From a virus: a stretch of DNA of 46,223 nt. The stretch spans positions 1 through 46,223 of the IMG/VR virus record IMGVR_UViG_3300008266_000098; one strand, given 5' to 3'. Positions 36,904 to 45,218 of the stretch are shown in pieces. Under the pieces are notes generated by a model, which did not search any database, had not been told where the DNA came from, and worked only from the letters and a program-made list of their open reading frames with translations. The position numbers and the translations under genes were made by a program. How positions within the stretch are numbered: position 1 is the first letter of the stretch; every line of letters begins with the position of its first letter.

Positions 36904-37095
36904 ATGTGCTTCGGCAGCAATGACGGGGGCGACCCCAACTACAAGCCAGCGGACTACAGCCTCGATCAGGCGAGTACCCGCGTGGAGAAGAAGACGAACG
37001 GCGTGGCCATGAAGCCCGTCGAGACGCCCGAGCCCAAGCCGCTCGGCGCGATGGTGCAGCAGGCCGGTCCCGGTCTCAGTGTGGGGAATATGTGA
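36904..37095 (+). CDS. Small MCFG protein 1, 63 aa
   Basis: ATG with no clear ribosome site, 3 bases after the previous stop. Begins MCFGSNDGGDPNYKP and ends GPGLSVGNM; disordered, Pro/Lys-rich middle. The shared MCFG start with the next gene suggests a duplication or a common N-terminal motif. The C-terminal LSV-type ending recalls T7 gp7.3, a small tail protein. Probably a virion or assembly factor. Confidence 0.55.
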   Translation: MCFGSNDGGDPNYKPADYSLDQASTRVEKKTNGVAMKPVETPEPKPLGAMVQQAGPGLSVGNM

Positions 37096-37097
37096 CC

Positions 37098-37298
37098 ATG
37101 TGTTTCGGCGGCAGTCCCAACAAGTCACAGGCCACCCCGGCCCCCGCACCCGCACCCCCGGAGCCCATCGCTCAGGAGGGGGAGATCGGCGCTCCCCGCG
37201 TCGAGGAGGACATGAAGCTCTTCGGCAGCAGCACCCCGTCCACCCGCGTTGACCGGTCTCTCAGCCCCGGCGCTGGCGGGACCGGCATCAAGATGTGA
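37098..37298 (+). CDS. Small MCFG protein 2, gp7.3-like, 66 aa
   Basis: Begins MCFGGSPNKSQATPAPAPAP and ends TRVDRSLSPGAGGTGIKM. The C-terminus resembles that of T7 gp7.3 (SLSVARSSGGGINI), which is needed for tail assembly and adsorption and also lies directly upstream of the portal gene. The rest is disordered Pro/Ala/Glu. GTG 37092 is an alternative start. Confidence 0.6.
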   Translation: MCFGGSPNKSQATPAPAPAPPEPIAQEGEIGAPRVEEDMKLFGSSTPSTRVDRSLSPGAGGTGIKM

Positions 37299-37306
37299 GG
37301 AACGGG

Positions 37307-38950
37307 ATGACGGAGCAGGACGCACAGTTCGACAACGGGAGCAACGGCCAGTTCACCCTCGGCATCGCAGCCTCCAGCCTCTACCTCAAGGAGAAGGCGA
37401 AGCGCACCTCGGTGGAGGACCAAGCGGAGAAGATGGCCCAACTCACCATCCACTCCGTCTTCCCGGACGAGCACTACCAGACGGGTGACCCGCAGGACGG
37501 GAACAATCAGTCCGCAGGGTCGCAGGCGGTGAACAACCTCGCCTCCAAGATCATGTTCATCGCGTTCCCCCCCGGCCAGCCCATCTTGCGGTACGAGCCG
37601 GTGGAGTACAAAATCCAGAAGGAGGTGGACGCGGACCCGCAACTGTTCGCCAACATGCAGCTTGCCTTGAGCCGGCTGGAGGTGGTGCACAGGAAGCGCT
37701 TCGAGACCACCCCCCTCCGCACGGCCTACACTGGGTTCATCAAGCAGCTTCTCGTGGCGGGCAACTGCCTGTTCAAGCACGTGACCCTCGATGAGCCCAC
37801 GTTCCACACCATGCGGGAGTACATCGTGATCCGTAACCGGGCGGGCAATCCGCTCATCACGGTGCACGAGGAGGTCTGCCGGGTGATGACCCTCGATGAC
37901 GACGTGAGGGACATGATCTACGAGGAGACGCCCGGACTGCGAGACACCCCGGAGTGGGACCAAGAGGTCAAAATCTACTCCGTGTGCAAGCTCAAGGTCG
38001 GGCACAACTCGGGGGACAAGTCGTGGCTCTACTGGCAGGAGTACGAGGGTCGCATGATCCCCGGCTCGGAGGTGGAGACGGACTACGAGGACTGCCCCAT
38101 GTGGCCCGGCTGGCTCATCCCGGTCTACGGCCAGAACTGGGGACGGTCCTACTGCGAGGAGTACCAAGGCGACCTCTTCGCGCTGGAGAGCTTGGCGTCG
38201 GCACTCAACGATGGCGCCACCCTCGCGGCGTGGGCTCTCACCTTCGTCAAGCCGGGCGGCAGGACCAGCATCAAGGCGGTACGCGAGGCCAAGAACCTCG
38301 ACATGCTCCCCGGTGTGGCGGAGGATGTCACGGTCCTCAAGTCCGACAAGACGGCAGACCTCAACTTCGTCCTCAACTGGTTCACCCAAGTGGTGCGCCG
38401 GGTGGGCGCCGCGTTCCTCTTGCAGTCCTCGGTACGCCGGGATGGTGAGCGGGTCACGGCGGAGGAGATCAGGCGCCTCGCTGGGGAACTCGATCAGGCC
38501 ATGGGTGGTCTCTACACGGAGATCAGCCAAGGGTCGCAGCGGGTCATCCTCAAGCGGGCCGTGCGTCTCCACGAGGAGGAGAACTCGGACCTTCCCGAGG
38601 TGCCGGACGACATCGTGTCGCTCCAAGTCGTCACCGGTGTGGACGCACTGGGTCGCTCGACCGAGAGCAGCAGCCTCATCAACTTCGCCAAGGTCATCTC
38701 GGAGTTGTTCCCGCAGAAGGCCGACACCATCCTCAACGCCCTCAACTTCGCGTCTCGCTTGGCGGCGTCGGAAGGCATCAAGCCGGACGGCCTCGTGAAG
38801 ACCGAGGATCAGGTGGCTGGGGAGGCGCAGAAGGCAGAGCAGCAGGCGATGCAGCAGCAGTTGCTCGCACAGGCGGGACCCCTAGCCAAGGTCGCGTCGG
38901 ATACCATGGCCCAACAGCAAGCACCGCAGGAGGTACCAGCCGATGGCTGA
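37307..38950 (+). CDS. Portal / head-tail connector protein (gp8-like)
   Basis: 547 residues (T7: 536) from ATG 37307, with GAGGAA upstream; GTG 37295 is also in frame. Forms the dodecameric DNA gate. Recognisable segments: SVFPDEHYQTGDPQDGNNQS and NNLASKIMFIAFPPGQPILR near the N-terminus, GQNWGRSYCEEYQGDLFALE in the middle and AAFLLQSSVRRDGERVTAEE before the C-terminal helical barrel. Ends in a Gln-rich helix. Its stop overlaps the scaffold start by 8 bases. Confidence 0.95.
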   Translation: MTEQDAQFDNGSNGQFTLGIAASSLYLKEKAKRTSVEDQAEKMAQLTIHSVFPDEHYQTGDPQDGNNQSAGSQAVNNLASKIMFIAFPPGQPILRYEPVEYKIQKEVDADPQLFANMQLALSRLEVVHRKRFETTPLRTAYTGFIKQLLVAGNCLFKHVTLDEPTFHTMREYIVIRNRAGNPLITVHEEVCRVMTLDDDVRDMIYEETPGLRDTPEWDQEVKIYSVCKLKVGHNSGDKSWLYWQEYEGRMIPGSEVETDYEDCPMWPGWLIPVYGQNWGRSYCEEYQGDLFALESLASALNDGATLAAWALTFVKPGGRTSIKAVREAKNLDMLPGVAEDVTVLKSDKTADLNFVLNWFTQVVRRVGAAFLLQSSVRRDGERVTAEEIRRLAGELDQAMGGLYTEISQGSQRVILKRAVRLHEEENSDLPEVPDDIVSLQVVTGVDALGRSTESSSLINFAKVISELFPQKADTILNALNFASRLAASEGIKPDGLVKTEDQVAGEAQKAEQQAMQQQLLAQAGPLAKVASDTMAQQQAPQEVPADG

Positions 38951-39875
38951 TGACAAGAACACCGCAGCCCCGAAGCCGACCATGGAGGTCGAAACCGTCG
39001 TCGCAGCCAAGGGCGCCACCTCCTTCGAGGCCGGCTCCGAGAAGGCTGTCACCGGGGCCGGCACTGGGCTGACCTTCGAGGCCGGTCAGGACAAGCTCGT
39101 CCGTGGCCTGCCGGAGGGTGACGAGGAGCAGGAGACCCCGAGCGATGACGCCGAGACGCCGGAAGGCGAGGCTGCTGGCGAAGAAGATGCGCCGGAAACG
39201 GAAGGCGACGACACCGCCCCCGAACCCCTCCCCGACTTCGACCTCGACAACGAGGACGTGGTCGCCAAGTACGACGCCAAGTACATCACCACCGAAGGCA
39301 AGCTCGACGTAACCGGGAGCCTGTCCGAGGAGTTCTGGGCGAACTACGACCCCGCCAACCCCTCCAAGCCCGGCCTCGGGGAGAACACGTACAAGTACCT
39401 CGAAGAGCGCTTCGGCCTCGACCGGGCGGCTGTCATCGAGGTCGAGCAGGGTCAGGTCGCCCGGCAGCAGAAGCAGCAGCAGGAGTTCTACCAGCGCGTC
39501 GGCGGCAAGGCCCGCTATGAGGCGGCGGTGAACTGGGGCCGTACGACCTACACCCCGGAGCAGCAGAAGGCGTTCAACGAGGCTCGGCAGAAGGGCGGCA
39601 CCGCGTTCGATGACGCCGTGGATGCCCTCCTCCATCGCTACGGCAAGGTCGCGCCGCAGCAGCAGCAGGGTCGCCGGGGTCCGCCCCGTAGGCCGTCCAC
39701 CCCGTCCCGCGATGCCACCGGCAAGTCTGGCGTCGGGGGTGCCTCGGGTCAGTCGCGGGATGTCTTCGCGTCTGCCGCCGAGTACAACGCAGCCATCGCG
39801 GAGGCCCGGAAGTCGGGCGATGCGAAGAGGGTCGAAGCCGTGCGGGCCAAGGGCAAGCGCAGCCGCCTCGTCTGA
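38943..39875 (+). CDS. Scaffolding / capsid assembly protein (gp9-like)
   Basis: 310 residues, ATG preceded by GCAGGAGGT. Very acidic N-terminal half (GDEEQETPSDDAETPEGEAA) and helical, Gln/Arg-rich C-terminal half (VEVEQGQVARQQKQQQEFYQ) ending in a basic KGKRSRLV capsid-binding tail, as in T7 gp9. It lies between portal and major capsid genes. Guides shell assembly and leaves before DNA filling. Confidence 0.9.
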   Translation: MADDKNTAAPKPTMEVETVVAAKGATSFEAGSEKAVTGAGTGLTFEAGQDKLVRGLPEGDEEQETPSDDAETPEGEAAGEEDAPETEGDDTAPEPLPDFDLDNEDVVAKYDAKYITTEGKLDVTGSLSEEFWANYDPANPSKPGLGENTYKYLEERFGLDRAAVIEVEQGQVARQQKQQQEFYQRVGGKARYEAAVNWGRTTYTPEQQKAFNEARQKGGTAFDDAVDALLHRYGKVAPQQQQGRRGPPRRPSTPSRDATGKSGVGGASGQSRDVFASAAEYNAAIAEARKSGDAKRVEAVRAKGKRSRLV

Positions 39876-39939
39876 CTTTCCGACCACCACCAAGGCCCGG
39901 CATCCCGCTAGGCCACTCTGACACAAGGACGTACCACGC

Positions 39940-40923
39940 ATGAACGAATACACCGACGCCGCCTCCCGCCCCGGTCGCAAGGTTGGCGGTACCGACGACC
40001 GCGAACTCTTCCTCGTGGAGTTCGGCGGGCTCGTGCTCGAAGCCTACCGGCAAGCGCTCGACTACATGGAGATGCGCTGGATCAAGCAGATCACGCAGGG
40101 CAAGTCGGACACCTTCCCGATCATCGGTCGCAAGGACGACGCCACCGAGCACGTTCCGGGCGACCGCATCCTCGGCGGCACCATCGACCACGGGCAGGTG
40201 GAGATCACGCTGGACAACATGCTGGTGGACAGCGCGTTCGTCCCGGAGATCGATGAACTGATCGCCCACTACGCCCTGATGGGTCCCTACGCCACGCAGA
40301 TCGGCCAGTCGCTCGGCATCACCACGTCCAAGCGCATCGCCATCATGCACATCCTCGCCAGCCGGAACTTCGTGACGAACGACCGTCCCGGCCAGCCGGT
40401 CCCGGCGTACTACTTCCACGCCAACCTCAAGACCGACGCCTCGAAGCTCGAAGACGCGGCGTTCCTCGCCAAGGGCTATCTGCTCAAGAACGACGTGGAG
40501 AACGCCCACTCCTTCATGCTCCCGTGGCAGCAGGTCCTCCTCATGGCCCGCTACACCGGCATCGAAGGCGGCCCGGTCACCACCGGCTCGGGCAACCGTG
40601 CGGCGGGCACCATCGGTCAGGTCGCCGGGTTCGTGCCCAAGGGTACCAACCACATCCCGAACACCAACATCACCACCGGTCTGGCCAAGTACCGTGGCGA
40701 CTTCACGCCGACCGTGGGCCACATCGGCTCCAAGATGGCCGTGGGTTCGCTGGAGCGTCGCGGTCTCAAGGTGGTCATGAAGGAGCAGGAGGACCGCCTC
40801 GGCACCATCCTGATCGGCTCGCAGTTCTCCGGCCACGGCGCCCTCCGCAACGAGTGCTCGGTGGAACTCCGCACGACCGCCATCGGCGGTCGTGACGACC
40901 TCGCGACCCTCGCCGCCGCCTGA
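39940..40923 (+). CDS. Major capsid protein (gp10-like)
   Basis: 327 residues (T7 gp10A: 345), HK97 fold expected. ATG with AAGGAC upstream, 64 bases after the scaffold gene. Segments such as LFLVEFGGLVLEAYRQALDY, FPIIGRKDDATEHVPGDRIL and EITLDNMLVDSAFVPEIDEL match podophage capsid proteins. A strong terminator follows directly. There is no sign of a frameshifted longer form as in T7 10B, since no slippery run followed by an extension is visible. Confidence 0.95.
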   Translation: MNEYTDAASRPGRKVGGTDDRELFLVEFGGLVLEAYRQALDYMEMRWIKQITQGKSDTFPIIGRKDDATEHVPGDRILGGTIDHGQVEITLDNMLVDSAFVPEIDELIAHYALMGPYATQIGQSLGITTSKRIAIMHILASRNFVTNDRPGQPVPAYYFHANLKTDASKLEDAAFLAKGYLLKNDVENAHSFMLPWQQVLLMARYTGIEGGPVTTGSGNRAAGTIGQVAGFVPKGTNHIPNTNITTGLAKYRGDFTPTVGHIGSKMAVGSLERRGLKVVMKEQEDRLGTILIGSQFSGHGALRNECSVELRTTAIGGRDDLATLAAA

Positions 40924-40944
40924 TCCTGCGGCACCACACTACGA

Positions 40945-40972
40945 TCCCTCGGCAGCAATGCCGGGGGGTTTT
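40945..40972 (+). terminator. Rho-independent terminator after the major capsid gene
   Basis: TCCCTCGGCA (40945-40954), GCAA tetraloop, TGCCGGGGGG (40959-40968), then TTTT. Equivalent to the T-phi terminator behind T7 gene 10. The rest of the 162-bp gap to 41086 shows nothing else clear. Confidence 0.9.
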
Positions 40973-41085
40973 CGCATGGGGCTCCTCGACGTATGCACCG
41001 AGGACCACCGGACCAGTCCACCCGGCGACAACGACCCTCCCGCCCGATGTGAGCCCCAGCCGAAAACCCCGGAGACACCAACGAC

Positions 41086-41700
41086 ATGTCCACCCTCCTC
41101 ACGCCCGTAGTCCCGATGACCCTGCTCGACGCTGTGAACCAGATGCTCGAAGCGGTGTCCCTCGCCTCGGTCAACTCCCTGCTCCCCGAGCACTTGGACG
41201 AGAAGGCCCTCGAAGCCATCCGGCACGTGGGCTGGCAGTCCCGGCAGGTCCAACTCAACAAGGGGGTCGGGTGGCACTTCAACACCCTCGACAACTACAC
41301 CCTCACGCCGGACATCGAGGGGCACATCGACCTCCCGCCCCACTTCACCCTCGTGCTCCCCGACATTCGGCGGACCCCGGAGGATGTGACGTTCACCAAG
41401 CGCGGCAACCGCCTGTTCGACCTCAAGAACAACACCGACGTGTGGACCCGCGAGGTCATCGTGAAGGTGGTGCAGACCCTTGAGTTCGACCAGTTGCCGG
41501 AGCCCTTCCGCTGGTACATCACGGCGGCTGCGGGCCGGGCGTTCGGTCTCCCCCGCCAGCCGGACAGCGTGACCTTCCGCTTCTCGGCGGAGACGGTGCA
41601 GGAGGCCCTTGAGACGGCGGAGACGTTCGACGCGATGGAGGGTGGGGCCTACCTCGGCGGCACTTCCCAGCACGTGGCAAACATGAGGCGCAAGCGATGA
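41086..41700 (+). CDS. Tail tubular protein A (gp11-like)
   Basis: 204 residues (T7: 196). Forms the ring between portal and nozzle. TLLDAVNQMLEAVSLASVNS at the N-terminus and the LNKGVGWHFNTLDNYTLTPD segment are typical of T7 gp11. Ends with FDAMEGGAYLGGTS. Overlaps tail tubular B by 4 bases. Confidence 0.93.
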   Translation: MSTLLTPVVPMTLLDAVNQMLEAVSLASVNSLLPEHLDEKALEAIRHVGWQSRQVQLNKGVGWHFNTLDNYTLTPDIEGHIDLPPHFTLVLPDIRRTPEDVTFTKRGNRLFDLKNNTDVWTREVIVKVVQTLEFDQLPEPFRWYITAAAGRAFGLPRQPDSVTFRFSAETVQEALETAETFDAMEGGAYLGGTSQHVANMRRKR

Positions 41701-44192
41701 GCAACCGTACCCGTTCCGTAGACAACCTCGTCCAAGGGGTCAGCCAGCAGGACGCCTCGCAGATGCGGGACGCCCAGTGCTTGGAGCAGTTCGACTGCTT
41801 CAACTCCCCGAAGGATGGGGCGGTCTCCCGGAACGGCTTCGAGATCATCGCGTGGCATGACGACCAGCTTGTCACCAACGGGTTCTTCTACGAGATTTTC
41901 CGGGGGTCGGACGAGCACTACCTCGCGCTCATCGTGGGCGGGGACTGGGCGGTCTACAACCTCGGGTCCGGCGTGCTGTGCAGCCAGTCGGATGTCGGGG
42001 GGACGGCGTACCGCACGGTCGCTCCGGGCAATCTGGACCGGGACGTGTGGGCGGCGCTGACCCTGAACGACACAACCTTCGTCGCCAACCGCACCATCGG
42101 CCCCCTCATGGACCCGGCCATCGTGACCCCCTCGCGGCCCAAGGAGGCGATGTTCTTCTTCAAGGCGGGGGCGTACCTCACCCGGTTCACCATCGCACTG
42201 GACCACGACGGGAACCACTACGAGTGGTCCTACGTGACCCCGGACAACTCCACCCCGTCCAACTCGGCGTACATCGACACCGGGCAGCTTGCCTCGACGT
42301 TCTACCGTGCGATGACCGGGCTGGTCGGCAACCTCCCCACTCTGACAGGTGTGGGCGGGCAGGAGACGGGCGATCCGGGTGGCTTCGGGTTCGGCACCCC
42401 GTCCGTGCTCACCGCTCCCAGCACGCTCCCCGCTGGCTTCAACATGGAGATCAACGGGAACCTGCTCCGGCTGTGGCACGACACGGACGACTTCTCCGTG
42501 GACATGACGGACGGCGCGGGGAACACCCTGACCGAGGCGTTCAAGGAGGTGTGCCGCTCGTACAGCGACCTCCCCAAGTCAGGCTTCTCTGGGTTCACCC
42601 TCAAGGTGCAGGGCCTCAAGTCCGACGCTGCGGACGACTTCTACGTGGCCTTCTCCAGCACGGGCATCGCGGACGGGGTCTGGGAGGAGACGGTGGCCCC
42701 CCTCGTGGAGACGACCCTCAAGCCGGAGACCATGCCCCACGGCATCGTCATCACCGCGCTCAACACCTTCGAGTGGCGGCAGTACAACTGGAGCACCCGC
42801 ATCGCAGGGGACGCCCAGTCCGCCCCGGTGCCGCGTTTCGTGGGCAAGTCGATCCAAGACCTCTTCTACAACAAGAAGCGGCTGGGCATCCTGACCGAGG
42901 GTGCCATCGAGTGGTCCAAGAGCCAGAACCCGTTCACCCACTTCCCGGACACGGTGCAGACCAAGCTCGCCACGGACCGCATCTCGTTCGACGTGGCGGC
43001 AGGCGGTACGATTGCCCTGTGCCGGCGTACGGTGGAGGTGGACGAGAGCCTGTACGTCTGGGCTCCCGCGATCCAGTTCCGCATCACCAACGCCAACACG
43101 GAGAGCTTCCGGGCGGAGACTGCGGAGGCCCCGGTCTCCACGTTCTTCGACTTCGCGGAGAAGTGCTCCTTCGGTCGGATCGGCACCGCGCTCTACTTCG
43201 CGACCGAGCCGGGCGAGTGGGTCACCATGCGCTCCGTCCGGTACCAGCAGGGCCGGGCCGTCGATGAACTGGACATCACCGCGCACATCCCGGAGTACAT
43301 CCCGGCAGGTGCCCGGCGTATCAGCACGTCCGACACCCAGCGTTGCCTCACCGTCCAGACCGATGGTGCCCCCTCCAAGCTCTACTTCTACAACTACCTC
43401 AACTCGGAGAAGGGGTCCCTCCAGTCGGCGTGGAACACGTGGCGCCTCCCCGCAGGTACCGTGGTGTGGTCCGGCCTCTACAAGTCGGAACTCTACGCCG
43501 CGATCCAGCGGGAGGACGGGCTGGCCCTCGTCAAGTCGAACCTCAAGTCCTCCCACAAGGACCCCGGTGGCACGTACCACACCCGGATGGACATGCGGAT
43601 CGATGAGAGCAGGGTCTCCGTGACGTACGACAGCGACACGGAGCAATCGACCCTGACCATCCCGTTCAACCTCTCGGAGGACCCCTCGCTCATCCGGGTG
43701 GTTCTCCGCACGACCAACGGCGGCAGGGTCCGGGGTGAGCACTTCCCGGTCCTCTCCAAGCTGACCCCGCGTCAACTCGTGGTGGCCGGCAACCTCGTGG
43801 GCGCCCAGTTCTACGTGGGGCTCGCCGTCTCCTCGGAGCGGCACGAGGCGGAGTTCTACCTCCGGTCCGACAAGGGGCCGGTCGATACGGACGAGCTTAC
43901 GGTGGCCAAGTTCCGTGCCCGCCTCGCCTCCACCGCCTACACCCGCTTGGAGGCGGACATCGGGGCAGGCCGGGTGTTCTCTCAGGTGTGGGAGAAGAAG
44001 CCGGTCGATACGTACCTCACGGTGGGCGACGCTCCGCCTGTCCCGAGGTCCGGCCACCTCGACATCTCGGTCAACGCGCCGAGCCGCAACGCACGCATCA
44101 AGCTCATCAACGATAGCGTGTTCCCCTCCCGCTGGACCTCGGCAGTCTACACCTTCAAGGCCAAGGTCAGCGCATCTCCCGCAAGCGAGTGA
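41697..44192 (+). CDS. Tail tubular protein B / nozzle (gp12-like)
   Basis: 831 residues (T7: 794), ATGA start. The N-terminus RTRSVDNLVQGVSQQDASQM is characteristic of the podophage nozzle protein, followed by FNSPKDGAVSRNGFEII. Later segments IQDLFYNKKRLGILTEGAIE and FDVAAGGTIALCRRTVEVDE also fit. Beta-propeller and barrel structure forming the tail tip. Confidence 0.95.
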   Translation: MSNRTRSVDNLVQGVSQQDASQMRDAQCLEQFDCFNSPKDGAVSRNGFEIIAWHDDQLVTNGFFYEIFRGSDEHYLALIVGGDWAVYNLGSGVLCSQSDVGGTAYRTVAPGNLDRDVWAALTLNDTTFVANRTIGPLMDPAIVTPSRPKEAMFFFKAGAYLTRFTIALDHDGNHYEWSYVTPDNSTPSNSAYIDTGQLASTFYRAMTGLVGNLPTLTGVGGQETGDPGGFGFGTPSVLTAPSTLPAGFNMEINGNLLRLWHDTDDFSVDMTDGAGNTLTEAFKEVCRSYSDLPKSGFSGFTLKVQGLKSDAADDFYVAFSSTGIADGVWEETVAPLVETTLKPETMPHGIVITALNTFEWRQYNWSTRIAGDAQSAPVPRFVGKSIQDLFYNKKRLGILTEGAIEWSKSQNPFTHFPDTVQTKLATDRISFDVAAGGTIALCRRTVEVDESLYVWAPAIQFRITNANTESFRAETAEAPVSTFFDFAEKCSFGRIGTALYFATEPGEWVTMRSVRYQQGRAVDELDITAHIPEYIPAGARRISTSDTQRCLTVQTDGAPSKLYFYNYLNSEKGSLQSAWNTWRLPAGTVVWSGLYKSELYAAIQREDGLALVKSNLKSSHKDPGGTYHTRMDMRIDESRVSVTYDSDTEQSTLTIPFNLSEDPSLIRVVLRTTNGGRVRGEHFPVLSKLTPRQLVVAGNLVGAQFYVGLAVSSERHEAEFYLRSDKGPVDTDELTVAKFRARLASTAYTRLEADIGAGRVFSQVWEKKPVDTYLTVGDAPPVPRSGHLDISVNAPSRNARIKLINDSVFPSRWTSAVYTFKAKVSASPASE

Positions 44193-44196
44193 TACC

Positions 44197-44682
44197 ATGA
44201 GCAGCAAGCCGCGCGTCTACCTCCAGCCCGCCAAGCTGGGCGATGAGAAAGTGCTAGGGGTGGACGTGCGGCCTGCTGATCGGCGGGAGTGGGAGGACGG
44301 CATCCCCGGCACCACCTTGGAGACCTCCCTGAGGCGCTGCATCGTGACGCCGGGGGGCATCGCCACCACCGCCTACGCCGCGCTGGACGGACAGATGCTC
44401 GCGATGTGGGGGGTCAACCCCTACGCCGGGCACCCCACGTTCGGCGTTGTGTGGTTCGCCGCCCGGCAGTGCGCCAAGAACTACCTCCACGGCATCCACC
44501 ACCACTGGCGCTTCGAGATCGACCGGATGGAGGCTGCGTTCCCCCACGGGCTCCACGCCTTCCCCGACAGCCGGCAGCTAGTCCACCACAAGTGGATGGA
44601 GCGGATGGGCTTCAAGCGGGTGGGAGCCATCGCCTATGACCCCGGACCCTTCGTGGCCCTGCACTATGTGAGGAGGCCCTAG
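44197..44682 (+). CDS. GNAT-like internal/assembly protein (gp13-like)
   Basis: 161 residues, 4 bases after the nozzle gene, where T7 has gp13 (138 aa), needed for virion morphogenesis. Matches the gp13 layout: VDVRPADRREWEDG at the start, AALDGQMLAMWGVNPYAG, VVWFAARQCAKNYL, and VHHKWMERMGFKRVGAIAYD at the end, an acetyltransferase-like fold. Acetyl-CoA binding is not evident. Confidence 0.8.
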   Translation: MSSKPRVYLQPAKLGDEKVLGVDVRPADRREWEDGIPGTTLETSLRRCIVTPGGIATTAYAALDGQMLAMWGVNPYAGHPTFGVVWFAARQCAKNYLHGIHHHWRFEIDRMEAAFPHGLHAFPDSRQLVHHKWMERMGFKRVGAIAYDPGPFVALHYVRRP

Positions 44683-44687
44683 AGCCC

Positions 44688-45209
44688 ATGTGCCCACCCG
44701 TACTTCTCGTCGCCTCCATGGCCATCTCCGGTCTCTCTGCCGTTGCGGAGTACGGGGCCAAGCAGGCGCAGTTCAAGGCGGAGACGAACCGCTACAACCA
44801 GAACATCAGCAACAGCCTCGCCGCCCAGCGTGATGAGACCCGAGCCCTGACCCTGCGCCAGATGCAGGAGCAGGAGGCCACCGGGCAGAAGGACCATCTG
44901 GTCAACATCGAGGCGGCCCAGAAGCAGGCGGAGGTCGAGGTCAGCGCGGCAGGCGGGAACGTCGCCGGCATCTCGGTGGACAGCCTCATCGCGGACGTGG
45001 GGCGGCGGGCCGGCACCCAGCGGCTCTCCCTCCAGCGGAACTACGAGATGACCGCCACCCAGCTTCAATCGGAGCAGGACGCCACGGTCAACAAGGCCCA
45101 GTCCCGCATCAACCAAGTCGCGGCTCCCACCGCTCCCTCCCCAGCAGGTGCCATCATCGGGTTCGCCGGCAAGGCACTCGACGCATACACCTCCTACAGC
45201 AAGATGTGA
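44688..45209 (+). CDS. Internal virion protein B (gp14-like)
   Basis: 173 residues (T7 gp14: 196). Begins MCPPVLLVASMAISGLSAVA, close in pattern to the T7 gp14 start MCWMAAIPIAISGAQAIS. Then a long amphipathic helical region (LRQMQEQEATGQKDHLVNIE, AGGNVAGISVDSLIADVG). gp14 is ejected first and forms the outer-membrane part of the DNA channel. ATG 5 bases after the previous stop. Confidence 0.85.
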   Translation: MCPPVLLVASMAISGLSAVAEYGAKQAQFKAETNRYNQNISNSLAAQRDETRALTLRQMQEQEATGQKDHLVNIEAAQKQAEVEVSAAGGNVAGISVDSLIADVGRRAGTQRLSLQRNYEMTATQLQSEQDATVNKAQSRINQVAAPTAPSPAGAIIGFAGKALDAYTSYSKM

Positions 45210-45218
45210 GGCCCCTAG

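Noticed and set aside
40880-40975. Frameshift-made longer capsid protein as in T7 gp10B
   Set aside because: There is no slippery run near the capsid stop, and a terminator follows within 25 bases, leaving no room for a C-terminal extension.
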